Source: Panagrolaimus kolymaensis (taxonomy: Eukaryota > Nematoda > Chromadorea > Rhabditida > Panagrolaimidae). From it: a DNA stretch of 64,000 bases. The position numbers were made by a program, and so were the translations under genes. The notes below the pieces were generated by a model. It saw only the letters and a program-made list of their open reading frames with translations. It made no database searches and had not been told where the DNA came from. Positions 28,101 through 42,600 of this stretch are shown one piece after another (the stretch's first letter is position 1; the number at the start of each line of letters is the position of its first letter). The stretch covers positions 620,001 to 684,000 of the forward strand of contig JAJQJQ010000051.1 of NCBI GenBank assembly GCA_028622995.1, written 5' to 3'.

Positions 28101-29211
28101 ATATTTGATCCTAATTTATTTCAGTCTCGAAGCCATGACAAAAGTTTTTTTTTAAAACCATTCTCGAAAATGGAAAAATAAGAATAAAAAGCACCAATAA
28201 ATAATAGAATTTTTGTCATCTTTTTTTTGATAAAAAATATTTGATCCTAATTTATTTCAATCTCGAAGCCGGGACAAAAGTTTTTTTTTAAAACCATTCT
28301 CGAAAATGGAAAAATAAGAATAAAAAGCATCAATAAATAATAGAATTTTTGTCATCTTTTTTTTGATAAAAAATATTTGATCCTAATTTATTTCAGTCTC
28401 GAAGCCATGACAAAAGTTTTTTTTTAAAACCATTCTCGAAAATGGAAAAATAAGAATAAAAAGCATCAATAAATAATAGAATTTTTGTCATCTTTTTTTT
28501 GATAAAAAATATTTGATCCTAATTTATTTCAGTCTCGAAGCCATGACAAAAGTTTTTTTTTAAAACCATTCTCGAAAATGGAAAAATAAGAATAAAAAGC
28601 ACCAATAAATAATAGAATTTTGGTCATCTTTTTTTTGATAAAAAATATTTGATCCTAATTTATTTCAATCTCGAAGCCGGGACAAAAGTTTTTTTTTAAA
28701 ACCATTCTCGAAAATGGAAAAATAAGAATAAAAAGCATCAATAAATAATAGAATTTTTGTCATCTTTTTTTTGATAAAAAATATTTGATCCTAATTTATT
28801 TCAGTCTCGAAGCCATGACAAAAGTTTTTTTTTAAAACCATTCTCGAAAATGGAAAAATAAGAATAAAAAGCACCAATAAATAATAGAATTTTGGTCATC
28901 TTTTTTTTGATAAAAAATATTTGATCCTAATTTATTTCAATCTCGAAGCCGGGACAAAAGTTTTTTTTTAAAACCATTCTCGAAAATGGAAAAATAAGAA
29001 TAAAAAGCATCAATAAATAATAGAATTTTTGTCATCTTTTTTTTGATAAAAAATATTTGATCCTAATTTATTTCAGTCTCGAAGCCATGACAAAAGTTTT
29101 TTTTTAAAACCATTCTCGAAAATGGAAAAATAAGAATAAAAAGCATCAATAAATAATAGAATTTTTGTCATCTTTTTTTTGATAAAAAATATTTGATCCT
29201 AATTTATTTCA
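25136..29211 (+). repeat. Tandem duplication of a 15-monomer (2038-bp) higher-order unit
   Basis: The unit 25136-27173 is followed directly by a second copy at 27174-29211. At the diagnostic positions I tracked (first base G/A, CATG/CGGG, CACC/CATC, TTGG/TTTG, the AAACTATT variant, T8/T9) the 15 monomers agree in order. The one exception is a CTCGTAAATGG variant near 27080 that is absent near 29118. The unit is 2 bp short of 15 x 136 because it holds two 135-bp monomers. Part of the same pattern also occurs at 24049-24999, which matches 26766-27716 at a distance of 2717 bp (20 monomers minus 3 bp). This suggests at least two rounds of unequal exchange. Confidence 0.85.
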
Positions 29212-32200
29212 ATCTCGAAGCCGGGACAAAAGTTTTTTTTTAAAACCATTCTCGAAAATGGAAAAATAAGAATAAAAAGCACCAATAAATAATAGAATTT
29301 TGGTCATCTTTTTTTTGATAAAAAATATTTGATCCTAATTTATTTCAGTCTCGAAGCCATGACAAAAGTTTTTTTTTAAAACCATTCTCGAAAATGGAAA
29401 AATAAGAATAAAAAGCATCAATAAATAATAGAATTTTTGTCATCTTTTTTTTGATAAAAAATATTTGATCCTAATTTATTTCAGTCTCGAAGCCATGACA
29501 AAAGTTTTTTTTTAAAACCATTCTCGAAAATGGAAAAATAAGAATAAAAAGCATCAATAAATAATAGAATTTTTGTCATCTTTTTTTTGATAAAAAATAT
29601 TTGATCCTAATTTATTTCAGTCTCGAAGCCATGACAAAAGTTTTTTTTTAAAACCATTCTCGAAAATGGAAAAATAAGAATAAAAAGCACCAATAAATAA
29701 TAGAATTTTGGTCATCTTTTTTTTGATAAAAAATATTTGATCCTAATTTATTTCAATCTCGAAGCCGGGACAAAAGTTTTTTTTTAAAACCATTCTCGAA
29801 AATGGAAAAATAAGAATAAAAAGCATCAATAAATAATAGAATTTTTGTCATCTTTTTTTTGATAAAAAATATTTGATCCTAATTTATTTCAATCTCGAAG
29901 CCGGGACAAAAGTTTTTTTTAAAACCATTCTCGAAAATGGAAAAATAAGAATAAAAAGCACCAATAAATAATAGAATTTTTGTCATCTTTTTTTTGATAA
30001 AAAATATTTGATCCTAATTTATTTCAGTCTCGAAGCCATGACAAAAGTTTTTTTTTAAAACCATTCTCGAAAATGGAAAAATAAGAATAAAAAGCACCAA
30101 TAAATAATAGAATTTTGGTCATCTTTTTTTTGATAAAAAATATTTGATCCTAATTTATTTCAATCTCGAAGCCGGGACAAAAGTTTTTTTTTAAAACCAT
30201 TCTCGAAAATGGAAAAATAAGAATAAAAAGCACCAATAAATAATAGAATTTTTGTCATCTTTTTTTTGATAAAAAATATTTGATCCTAATTTATTTCAAT
30301 CTCGAAGCCGGGACAAAAGTTTTTTTTAAAACCATTCTCGAAAATGGAAAAATAAGAATAAAAAGCACCAATAAATAATAGAATTTTTGTCATCTTTTTT
30401 TTGATAAAAAATATTTGATCCTAATTTATTTCAGTCTCGAAGCCATGACAAAAGTTTTTTTTTAAAACCATTCTCGAAAATGGAAAAATAAGAATAAAAA
30501 GCACCAATAAATAATAGAATTTTGGTCATCTTTTTTTTGATAAAAAATATTTGATCCTAATTTATTTCAATCTCGAAGCCGGGACAAAAGTTTTTTTTTA
30601 AAACCATTCTCGAAAATGGAAAAATAAGAATAAAAAGCACCAATAAATAATAGAATTTTTGTCATCTTTTTTTTGATAAAAAATATTTGATCCTAATTTA
30701 TTTCAATCTCGAAGCCGGGACAAAAGTTTTTTTTAAAACCATTCTCGAAAATGGAAAAATAAGAATAAAAAGCACCAATAATTAATAGAATTTTGGTCAT
30801 CTTTTTTTTGATAAAAAATATTTGATCCTAATTTATTTCAATCTCGAAGCCGGGACAAAAGTTTTTTTTTAAAACCATTCTCGAAAATGGAAAAATAAGA
30901 ATAAAAAGCACCAATAAATAATAGAATTTTGGTCATCTTTTTTTTGATAAAAAATATTTGATCCTAATTTATTTCAATCTCGAAGCCGGGACAAAAGTTT
31001 TTTTTTAAAACCATTCTCGAAAATGGAAAAATAAGAATAAAAAGCACCAATAAATAATAGAATTTTTGTCATCTTTTTTTTGATAAAAAATATTTGATCC
31101 TAATTTATTTCAATCTCGAAGCCGGGACAAAAGTTTTTTTTAAAACCATTCTCGAAAATGGAAAAATAAGAATAAAAAGCACCAATAAATAATAGAATTT
31201 TTGTCATCTTTTTTTTGATAAAAAATATTTGATCCTAATTTATTTCAGTCTCGAAGCCATGACAAAAGTTTTTTTTTAAAACCATTCTCGAAAATGGAAA
31301 AATAAGAATAAAAAGCACCAATAAATAATAGAATTTTTGTCATCTTTTTTTTGATAAAAAATATTTGATCCTAATTTATTTCAATCTCGAAGCCGGGACA
31401 AAAGTTTTTTTTAAAACCATTCTCGAAAATGGAAAAATAAGAATAAAAAGCACCAATAAATAATAGAATTTTGGTCATCTTTTTTTTGATAAAAAATATT
31501 TGATCCTAATTTATTTCAATCTCGAAGCCGGGACAAAAGTTTTTTTTTAAAACCATTCTCGAAAATGGAAAAATAAGAATAAAAAGCACCAATAAATAAT
31601 AGAATTTTTGTCATCTTTTTTTTGATAAAAAATATTTGATCCTAATTTATTTCAATCTCGAAGCCGGGACAAAAGTTTTTTTTTAAAACCATTCTCGAAA
31701 ATGGAAAAATAAGAATAAAAAGCACCAATAAATAATAGAATTTTGGTCATCTTTTTTTTGATAAAAAATATTTGATCCTAATTTATTTCAGTCTCGAAGC
31801 CATGACAAAAGTTTTTTTTTAAAACCATTCTCGAAAATGGAAAAATAAGAATAAAAAGCACCAATAAATAATAGAATTTTGGTCATCTTTTTTTTGATAA
31901 AAAATATTTGATCCTAATTTATTTCAATCTCGAAGCCGGGACAAAAGTTTTTTTTTAAAACCATTCTCGAAAATGGAAAAATAAGAATAAAAAGCACCAA
32001 TAAATAATAGAATTTTTGTCATCTTTTTTTTGATAAAAAATATTTGATCCTAATTTATTTCAATCTCGAAGCCGGGACAAAAGTTTTTTTTAAAACCATT
32101 CTCGAAAATGGAAAAATAAGAATAAAAAGCACCAATAAATAATAGAATTTTTGTCATCTTTTTTTTGATAAAAAATATTTGATCCTAATTTATTTCAATC

Positions 32201-33285
32201 TCGAAGCCGGGACAAAAGTTTTTTTTTAAAACCATTCTCGAAAATGGAAAAATCAGAATAAAAAGCACCAATAAATAATAGAATTTTTGTCATCTTTTTT
32301 TTGATAAAAAATATTTGATCCTAATTTATTTCAGTCTCGAAGCCATGACAAAAGTTTTTTTTTAAAACCATTCTCGAAAATGGAAAAATAAGAATAAAAA
32401 GCATCAATAAATAATAGAATTTTTGTCATCTTTTTTTTGATAAAAAATATTTGATCCTAATTTATTTCAATCTCGAAGCCGGGACAAAAGTTTTTTTTTA
32501 AAACCATTCTCGAAAATGGAAAAATAAGAATAAAAAGCACCAATAAATAATAGAATTTTTGTCATCTTTTTTTTGATAAAAAATATTTGATCCTAATTTA
32601 TTTCAATCTCGAAGCCGGGACAAAAGTTTTTTTTTAAAACCATTCTCGAAAATGGAAAAATAAGAATAAAAAGCACCAATAAATAATAGAATTTTTGTCA
32701 TCTTTTTTTTGATAAAAAATATTTGATCCTAATTTATTTCAATCTCGAAGCCGGGACAAAAGTTTTTTTTTAAAACCATTCTCGAAAATGGAAAAATAAG
32801 AATAAAAAGCACCAATAAATAATAGAATTTTTGTCATCTTTTTTTTGATAAAAAATATTTGATCCTAATTTATTTCAATCTCGAAGCCGGGACAAAAGTT
32901 TTTTTTTAAAACCATTCTCGAAAATGGAAAAATAAGAATAAAAAGCACCAATAAATAATAGAATTTTGGTCATCTTTTTTTTGATAAAAAATATTTGATC
33001 CTAATTTATTTCAGTCTCGAAGCCATGACAAAAGTTTTTTTTTAAAACCATTCTCGAAAATGGAAAAATAAGAATAAAAAGCACCAATAAATAATAGAAT
33101 TTTGGTCATCTTTTTTTTGATAAAAAATATTTGATCCTAATTTATTTCAATCTCGAAGCCGGGACAAAAGTTTTTTTTTAAAACCATTCTCGAAAATGGA
33201 AAAATAAGAATAAAAAGCACCAATAAATAATAGAATTTTGGTCATCTTTTTTTTGATAAAAAATATTTGATCCTAATTTATTTCA

Positions 33286-33960
33286 ATCTCGAAGCCGGGA
33301 CAAAAGTTTTTTTTAAAACCATTCTCGAAAATGGAAAAATAAGAATAAAAAGCACCAATAAATAATAGAATTTTGGTCATCTTTTTTTTGATAAAAAATA
33401 TTTGATCCTAATTTATTTCAATCTCGAAGCCGGGACAAAAGTTTTTTTTAAAACCATTCTCGAAAATGGAAAAATAAGAATAAAAAGCACCAATAAATAA
33501 TAGAATTTTGGTCATCTTTTTTTTGATAAAAAATATTTGATCCTAATTTATTTCAATCTCGAAGCCGGGACAAAAGTTTTTTTTAAAACCATTCTCGAAA
33601 ATGGAAAAATAAGAATAAAAAGCACCAATAAATAATAGAATTTTGGTCATCTTTTTTTTGATAAAAAATATTTGATCCTAATTTATTTCAATCTCGAAGC
33701 CGGGACAAAAGTTTTTTTTAAAACCATTCTCGAAAATGGAAAAATAAGAATAAAAAGCACCAATAAATAATAGAATTTTGGTCATCTTTTTTTTGATAAA
33801 AAATATTTGATCCTAATTTATTTCAATCTCGAAGCCGGGACAAAAGTTTTTTTTAAAACCATTCTCGAAAATGGAAAAATAAGAATAAAAAGCACCAATA
33901 AATAATAGAATTTTGGTCATCTTTTTTTTGATAAAAAATATTTGATCCTAATTTATTTCA
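33286..33960 (+). repeat. Run of five consecutive 135-bp T8 monomers
   Basis: Monomers starting at 33286, 33421, 33556, 33691 and 33826 all carry T8 instead of T9, the first-base-A/CGGG haplotype, CACC and TTTTGGTC. By eye they are identical. Elsewhere T8 monomers occur singly, so this looks like a very recent local amplification of one variant. Confidence 0.85.
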
Positions 33961-36900
33961 ATCTCGAAGCCGGGACAAAAGTTTTTTTTTAAAACCATTC
34001 TCGAAAATGGAAAAATAAGAATAAAAAGCACCAATAAATAATAGAATTTTTGTCATCTTTTTTTTGATAAAAAATATTTGATCCTAATTTATTTCAGTCT
34101 CGAAGCCATGACAAAAGTTTTTTTTTAAAACCATTCTCGAAAATGGAAAAATAAGAATAAAAAGCACCAATAAATAATAGAATTTTGGTCATCTTTTTTT
34201 TGATAAAAAATATTTGATCCTAATTTATTTCAATCTCGAAGCCGGGACAAAAGTTTTTTTTTAAAACCATTCTCGAAAATGGAAAAATAAGAATAAAAAG
34301 CACCAATAAATAATAGAATTTTTGTCATCTTTTTTTTGATAAAAAATATTTGATCCTAATTTATTTCAATCTCGAAGCCGGGACAAAAGTTTTTTTTTAA
34401 AACCATTCTCGAAAATGGAAAAATAAGAATAAAAAGCACCAATAAATAATAGAATTTTTGTCATCTTTTTTTTGATAAAAAATATTTGATCCTAATTTAT
34501 TTCAATCTCGAAGCCGGGACAAAAGTTTTTTTTAAAACCATTCTCGAAAATGGAAAAATAAGAATAAAAAGCACCAATAATTAATAGAATTTTGGTCATC
34601 TTTTTTTTGATAAAAAATATTTGATCCTAATTTATTTCAATCTCGAAGCCGGGACAAAAGTTTTTTTTTAAAACCATTCTCGAAAATGGAAAAATAAGAA
34701 TAAAAAGCACCAATAAATAATAGAATTTTTGTCATCTTTTTTTTGATAAAAAATATTTGATCCTAATTTATTTCAATCTCGAAGCCGGGACAAAAGTTTT
34801 TTTTAAAACCATTCTCGAAAATGGAAAAATAAGAATAAAAAGCACCAATAAATAATAGAATTTTGGTCATCTTTTTTTTGATAAAAAATATTTGATCCTA
34901 ATTTATTTCAATCTCGAAGCCGGGACAAAAGTTTTTTTTTAAAACCATTCTCGAAAATGGAAAAATAAGAATAAAAAGCACCAATAAATAATAGAATTTT
35001 TGTCATCTTTTTTTTGATAAAAAATATTTGATCCTAATTTATTTCAGTCTCGAAGCCATGACAAAAGTTTTTTTTTAAAACCATTCTCGAAAATGGAAAA
35101 ATAAGAATAAAAAGCACCAATAAATAATAGAATTTTGGTCATCTTTTTTTTGATAAAAAATATTTGATCCTAATTTATTTCAATCTCGAAGCCGGGACAA
35201 AAGTTTTTTTTTAAAACCATTCTCGAAAATGGAAAAATAAGAATAAAAAGCACCAATAAATAATAGAATTTTTGTCATCTTTTTTTTGATAAAAAATATT
35301 TGATCCTAATTTATTTCAATCTCGAAGCCGGGACAAAAGTTTTTTTTTAAAACCATTCTCGAAAATGGAAAAATAAGAATAAAAAGCATCAATAAATAAT
35401 AGAATTTTTGTCATCTTTTTTTTGATAAAAAATATTTGATCCTAATTTATTTCAATCTCGAAGCCGGGACAAAAGTTTTTTTTTAAAACCATTCTCGAAA
35501 ATGGAAAAATAAGAATAAAAAGCACCAATAAATAATAGAATTTTGGTCATCTTTTTTTTGATAAAAAATATTTGATCCTAATTTATTTCAGTCTCGAAGC
35601 CATGACAAAAGTTTTTTTTTAAAACCATTCTCGAAAATGGAAAAATAAGAATAAAAAGCATCAATAAATAATAGAATTTTTGTCATCTTTTTTTTGATAA
35701 AAAATATTTGATCCTAATTTATTTCAGTCTCGAAGCATGACAAAAGTTTTTTTTTAAAACCATTCTCGAAAATGGAAAAATAAGAATAAAAAGCACCAAT
35801 AAATAATAGAATTTTGGTCATCTTTTTTTTGATAAAAAAAAATATAACCTAATTTATTTCAATCTCGAAGCCGGGACAAAAGTTTTTTTTTAAAACCATT
35901 CTCGAAAATGGAAAAATAAGAATAAAAAGCACCAATAAATAATAGAATTTTGGTCATCTTTTTTTTGATAAAAAATATTTGATCCTAATTTATTTCAGTC
36001 TCGAAGCCATGACAAAAGTTTTTTTTTAAAACCATTCTCGAAAATGGAAAAATAAGAATAAAAAGCACCAATAAATAATAGAATTTTGGTCATCTTTTTT
36101 TTGATAAAAAATATTTGATCCTAATTTATTTCAGTCTCGAAGCCATGACAAAAGTTTTTTTTTAAAACCATTCTCGAAAATGGAAAAATAAGAATAAAAA
36201 GCATCAATAAATAATAGAATTTTTGTCATCTTTTTTTTGATAAAAAATATTTGATCCTAATTTATTTCAGTTTCGAAGCCATGACAAAAGTTTTTTTTTA
36301 AAACCATTCTCGAAAATGGAAAAATAAGAATAAAAAGCACCAATAAATAATAGAATTTTTGTCATCTTTTTTTTGATAAAAAATATTTGATCCTAATTTA
36401 TTTCAGTCTCGAAGCCATGACAAAAGTTTTTTTTTAAAACCATTCTCGAAAATGGAAAAATAAGAATAAAAAGCATCAATAAATAATAGAATTTTTGTCA
36501 TCTTTTTTTTGATAAAAAATATTTGATCCTAATTTATTTCAGTTTCGAAGCCATGACAAAAGTTTTTTTTTAAAACCATTCTCGAAAATGGAAAAATAAG
36601 AATAAAAAGCACCAATAAATAATAGAATTTTTGTCATCTTTTTTTTGATAAAAAATATTTGATCCTAATTTATTTCAATCTCGAAGCCATGACAAAAGTT
36701 TTTTTTTAAAACCATTCTCGAAAATGGAAAAATAAGAATAAAAAGCATCAATAAATAATAGAATTTTTGTCATCTTTTTTTTGATAAAAAATATTTGATC
36801 CTAATTTATTTCAATCTCGAAGCCGGGACAAAAGTTTTTTTTTAAAACCATTCTCGAAAATGGAAAAATAAGAATAAAAAGCACCAATAAATAATAGAAT

Positions 36901-37629
36901 TTTGGTCATCTTTTTTTTGATAAAAAATATTTGATCCTAATTTATTTCAGTCTCGAAGCCATGACAAAAGTTTTTTTTTAAAACCATTCTCGAAAATGGA
37001 AAAATAAGAATAAAAAGCACCAATAAATAATAGAATTTTGGTCATCTTTTTTTTGATAAAAAATATTTGATCCTAATTTATTTCAATCTCGAAGCCGGGA
37101 CAAAAGTTTTTTTTTAAAACCATTCTCGAAAATGGAAAAATAAGAATAAAAAGCACCAATAAATAATAGAATTTTGGTCATCTTTTTTTTGATAAAAAAT
37201 ATTTGATCCTAATTTATTTCAGTCTCGAAGCCATGACAAAAGTTTTTTTTTAAAACCATTCTCGAAAATGGAAAAATAAGAATAAAAAGCATCAATAAAT
37301 AATAGAATTTTTGTCATCTTTTTTTTGATAAAAAATATTTGATCCTAATTTATTTCAGTCTCGAAGCCATGACAAAAGTTTTTTTTTAAAACCATTCTCG
37401 AAAATGGAAAAATAAGAATAAAAAGCACCAATAAATAATAGAATTTTGGTCATCTTTTTTTTGATAAAAAATATTTGATCCTAATTTATTTCAATCTCGA
37501 AGCCGGGACAAAAGTTTTTTTTTAAAACCATTCTCGAAAATGGAAAAATAAGAATAAAAAGCACCAATAAATAATAGAATTTTGGTCATCTTTTTTTTGA
37601 TAAAAAATATTTGATCCTAATTTATTTCA

Positions 37630-39669
37630 GTCTCGAAGCCATGACAAAAGTTTTTTTTTAAAACCATTCTCGAAAATGGAAAAATAAGAATAAAAAGCAC
37701 CAATAAATAATAGAATTTTGGTCATCTTTTTTTTGATAAAAAATATTTGATCCTAATTTATTTCAGTCTCGAAGCCATGACAAAAGTTTTTTTTTAAAAC
37801 CATTCTCGAAAATGGAAAAATAAGAATAAAAAGCACCAATAAATAATAGAATTTTGGTCATCTTTTTTTTGATAAAAAATATTTGATCCTAATTTATTTC
37901 AGTTTCGAAGCCGGGACAAAAGTTTTTTTTTAAAACCATTCTCGAAAATGGAAAAATAAGAATAAAAAGCAGCAATAAATAATAGAATTTTGGTCATCTT
38001 TTTTTTGATAAAAAATATTTGATCCTAATTTATTTCAATCTCGAAGCCGGGACAAAAGTTTTTTTTTAAAACCATTCTCGAAAATGGAAAAATAAGAATA
38101 AAAAGCACCAATAAATAATAGAATTTTTGTCATCTTTTTTTTGATAAAAAATATTTGATCCTAATTTATTTCAATCTCGAAGCCATGACAAAAGTTTTTT
38201 TTTAAAACCATTCTCGAAAATGGAAAAATAAGAATAAAAAGCATCAATAAATAATAGAATTTTTGTCATCTTTTTTTTGATAAAAAATATTTGATCCTAA
38301 TTTATTTCAATCTCGAAGCCGGGACAAAAGTTTTTTTTTAAAACCATTCTCGAAAATGGAAAAATAAGAATAAAAAGCACCAATAAATAATAGAATTTTT
38401 GTCATCTTTTTTTTGATAAAAAATATTTGATCCTAATTTATTTCAATCTCGAAGCCGGGACAAAAGTTTTTTTTTAAAACCATTCTCGAAAATGGAAAAA
38501 TAAGAATAAAAAGCAGCAATAAATAATAGAATTTTTGTCATCTTTTTTTTGATAAAAAATATTTGATCCTAATTTATTTCAGTCTCGAAGCCATGACAAA
38601 AGTTTTTTTTTAAAACCATTCTCGAAAATGGAAAAATAAGAATAAAAAGCATCAATAAATAATAGAATTTTTGTCATCTTTTTTTTGATAAAAAATATTT
38701 GATCCTAATTTATTTCAATCTCGAAGCCGGGACAAAAGTTTTTTTTTAAAACCATTCTCGAAAATGGAAAAATAAGAATAAAAAGCAGCAATAAATAATA
38801 GAATTTTTGTCATCTTTTTTTTGATAAAAAATATTTGATCCTAATTTATTTCAGTCTCGAAGCCATGACAAAAGTTTTTTTTTAAAACCATTCTCGAAAA
38901 TGGAAAAATAAGAATAAAAAGCACCAATAAATAATAGAATTTTGGTCATCTTTTTTTTGATAAAAAATATTTGATCCTAATTTATTTCAGTCTCGAAGCC
39001 ATGACAAAAGTTTTTTTTTAAAACCATTCTCGAAAATGGAAAAATAAGAATAAAAAGCACCAATAAATAATAGAATTTTGGTCATCTTTTTTTTGATAAA
39101 AAATATTTGATCCTAATTTATTTCAGTTTCGAAGCCGGGACAAAAGTTTTTTTTTAAAACCATTCTCGAAAATGGAAAAATAAGAATAAAAAGCAGCAAT
39201 AAATAATAGAATTTTGGTCATCTTTTTTTTGATAAAAAATATTTGATCCTAATTTATTTCAATCTCGAAGCCGGGACAAAAGTTTTTTTTTAAAACCATT
39301 CTCGAAAATGGAAAAATAAGAATAAAAAGCACCAATAAATAATAGAATTTTTGTCATCTTTTTTTTGATAAAAAATATTTGATCCTAATTTATTTCAATC
39401 TCGAAGCCATGACAAAAGTTTTTTTTTAAAACCATTCTCGAAAATGGAAAAATAAGAATAAAAAGCATCAATAAATAATAGAATTTTTGTCATCTTTTTT
39501 TTGATAAAAAATATTTGATCCTAATTTATTTCAATCTCGAAGCCGGGACAAAAGTTTTTTTTTAAAACCATTCTCGAAAATGGAAAAATAAGAATAAAAA
39601 GCACCAATAAATAATAGAATTTTTGTCATCTTTTTTTTGATAAAAAATATTTGATCCTAATTTATTTCA
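37630..39669 (+). repeat. Block of about six monomers duplicated at 1224 bp (nine monomers)
   Basis: The rare combination GTTTCGAAGCCGGGAC with AGCAGC occurs at monomers 37902 and 39126, exactly nine monomers apart. The two monomers before each and the three after have matching variants: 37630-38445 corresponds to 38854-39669. The pattern is lost downstream. Confidence 0.7.
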
Positions 39670-42600
39670 ATCTCGAAGCCGGGACAAAAGTTTTTTTTTA
39701 AAACCATTCTCGAAAATGGAAAAATAAGAATAAAAAGCACCAATAAATAATAGAATTTTTGTCATCTTTTTTTTGATAAAAAATATTTGATCCTAATTTA
39801 TTTCAGTCTCGAAGCCATGACAAAAGTTTTTTTTTAAAACCATTCTCGAAAATGGAAAAATAAGAATAAAAAGCATCAATAAATAATAGAATTTTTGTCA
39901 TCTTTTTTTTGATAAAAAATATTTGATCCTAATTTATTTCAGTCTCGAAGCCATGACAAAAGTTTTTTTTTAAAACCATTCTCGAAAATGGAAAAATAAG
40001 AATAAAAAGCATCAATAAATAATAGAATTTTTGTCATCTTTTTTTTGATAAAAAATATTTGATCCTAATTTATTTCAATCTCGAAGCCGGGACAAAAGTT
40101 TTTTTTTAAAACCATTCTCGAAAATGGAAAAATAAGAATAAAAAGCACCAATAAATAATAGAATTTTTGTCATCTTTTTTTTGATAAAAAATATTTGATC
40201 CTAATTTATTTCAATCTCGAAGCCGGGACAAAAGTTTTTTTTTAAAACCATTCTCGAAAATGGAAAAATAAGAATAAAAAGCAGCAATAAATAATAGAAT
40301 TTTTGTCATCTTTTTTTTGATAAAAAATATTTGATCCTAATTTATTTCAGTCTCGAAGCCATGACAAAAGTTTTTTTTTAAAACCATTCTCGAAAATGGA
40401 AAAATAAGAATAAAAAGCAGCAATAAATAATAGAATTTTTGTCATCTTTTTTTTGATAAAAAATATTTGATCCTAATTTATTTCAGTCTCGAAGCCATGA
40501 CAAAAGTTTTTTTTTAAAACCATTCTCGAAAATGGAAAAATAAGAATAAAAAGCATCAATAAATAATAGAATTTTTGTCATCTTTTTTTTGATAAAAAAT
40601 ATTTGATCCTAATTTATTTCAATCTCGAAGCCGGGACAAAAGTTTTTTTTTAAAACCATTCTCGAAAATGGAAAAATAAGAATAAAAAGCAGCAATAAAT
40701 AATAGAATTTTTGTCATCTTTTTTTTGATAAAAAATATTTGATCCTAATTTATTTCAGTCTCGAAGCCATGACAAAAGTTTTTTTTTAAAACCATTCTCG
40801 AAAATGGAAAAATAAGAATAAAAAGCATCAATAAATAATAGAATTTTTGTCATCTTTTTTTTGATAAAAAATATTTGATCCTAATTTATTTCAATCTCGA
40901 AGCCGGACAAAAGTTTTTTTTTAAAACCATTCTCGAAAATGGAAAAATAAGAATAAAAAGCAGCAATAAATAATAGAATTTTTGTCATCTTTTTTTTGAT
41001 AAAAAATATTTGATCCTAATTTATTTCAGTCTCGAAGCCATGACAAAAGTTTTTTTTTAAAACCATTCTCGAAAATGGAAAAATAAGAATAAAAAGCAGC
41101 AATAAATAATAGAATTTTTGTCATCTTTTTTTTGATAAAAAATATTTGATCCTAATTTATTTCAGTCTCGAAGCCATGACAAAAGTTTTTTTTTAAAACC
41201 ATTCTCGAAAATGGAAAAATAAGAATAAAAAGCAGCAATAAATAATAGAATTTTTGTCATCTTTTTTTTGATAAAAAATATTTGATCCTAATTTATTTCA
41301 GTCTCGAAGCCATGACAAAAGTTTTTTTTTAAAACCATTCTCGAAAATGGAAAAATAAGAATAAAAAGCATCAATAAATAATAGAATTTTTGTCATCTTT
41401 TTTTTGATAAAAAATATTTGATCCTAATTTATTTCAATCTCGAAGCCGGACAAAAGTTTTTTTTTAAAACCATTCTCGAAAATGGAAAAATAAGAATAAA
41501 AAGCAGCAATAAATAATAGAATTTTTGTCATCTTTTTTTTGATAAAAAATATTTGATCCTAATTTATTTCAATCTCGAAGCCGGGACAAAAGTTTTTTTT
41601 TAAAACCATTCTCGAAAATGGAAAAATAAGAATAAAAAGCAGCAATAAATAATAGAATTTTTGTCATCTTTTTTTTGATAAAAAATATTTGATCCTAATT
41701 TATTTCAGTCTCGAAGCCATGACAAAAGTTTTTTTTTAAAACCATTCTCGAAAATGGAAAAATAAGAATAAAAAGCAGCAATAAATAATAGAATTTTTGT
41801 CATCTTTTTTTTGATAAAAAATATTTGATCCTAATTTATTTCAGTCTCGAAGCCATGACAAAAGTTTTTTTTTAAAACCATTCTCGAAAATGGAAAAATA
41901 AGAATAAAAAGCATCAATAAATAATAGAATTTTTGTCATCTTTTTTTTGATAAAAAATATTTGATCCTAATTTATTTCAATCTCGAAGCCGGGACAAAAG
42001 TTTTTTTTTAAAACCATTCTCGAAAATGGAAAAATAAGAATAAAAAGCAGCAATAAATAATAGAATTTTTGTCATCTTTTTTTTGATAAAAAATATTTGA
42101 TCCTAATTTATTTCAGTCTCGAAGCCATGACAAAAGTTTTTTTTTAAAACCATTCTCGAAAATGGAAAAATAAGAATAAAAAGCATCAATAAATAATAGA
42201 ATTTTTGTCATCTTTTTTTTGATAAAAAATATTTGATCCTAATTTATTTCAATCTCGAAGCCGGACAAAAGTTTTTTTTTAAAACCATTCTCGAAAATGG
42301 AAAAATAAGAATAAAAAGCAGCAATAAATAATAGAATTTTTGTCATCTTTTTTTTGATAAAAAATATTTGATCCTAATTTATTTCAGTCTCGAAGCCATG
42401 ACAAAAGTTTTTTTTTAAAACCATTCTCGAAAATGGAAAAATAAGAATAAAAAGCACCAATAAATAATAGAATTTTGGTCATCTTTTTTTTGATAAAAAA
42501 TATTTGATCCTAATTTATTTCAATCTCGAAGCCATGACAAAAGTTTTTTTTTAAAACCATTCTCGAAAATGGAAAAATAAGAATAAAAAGCATCAATAAA

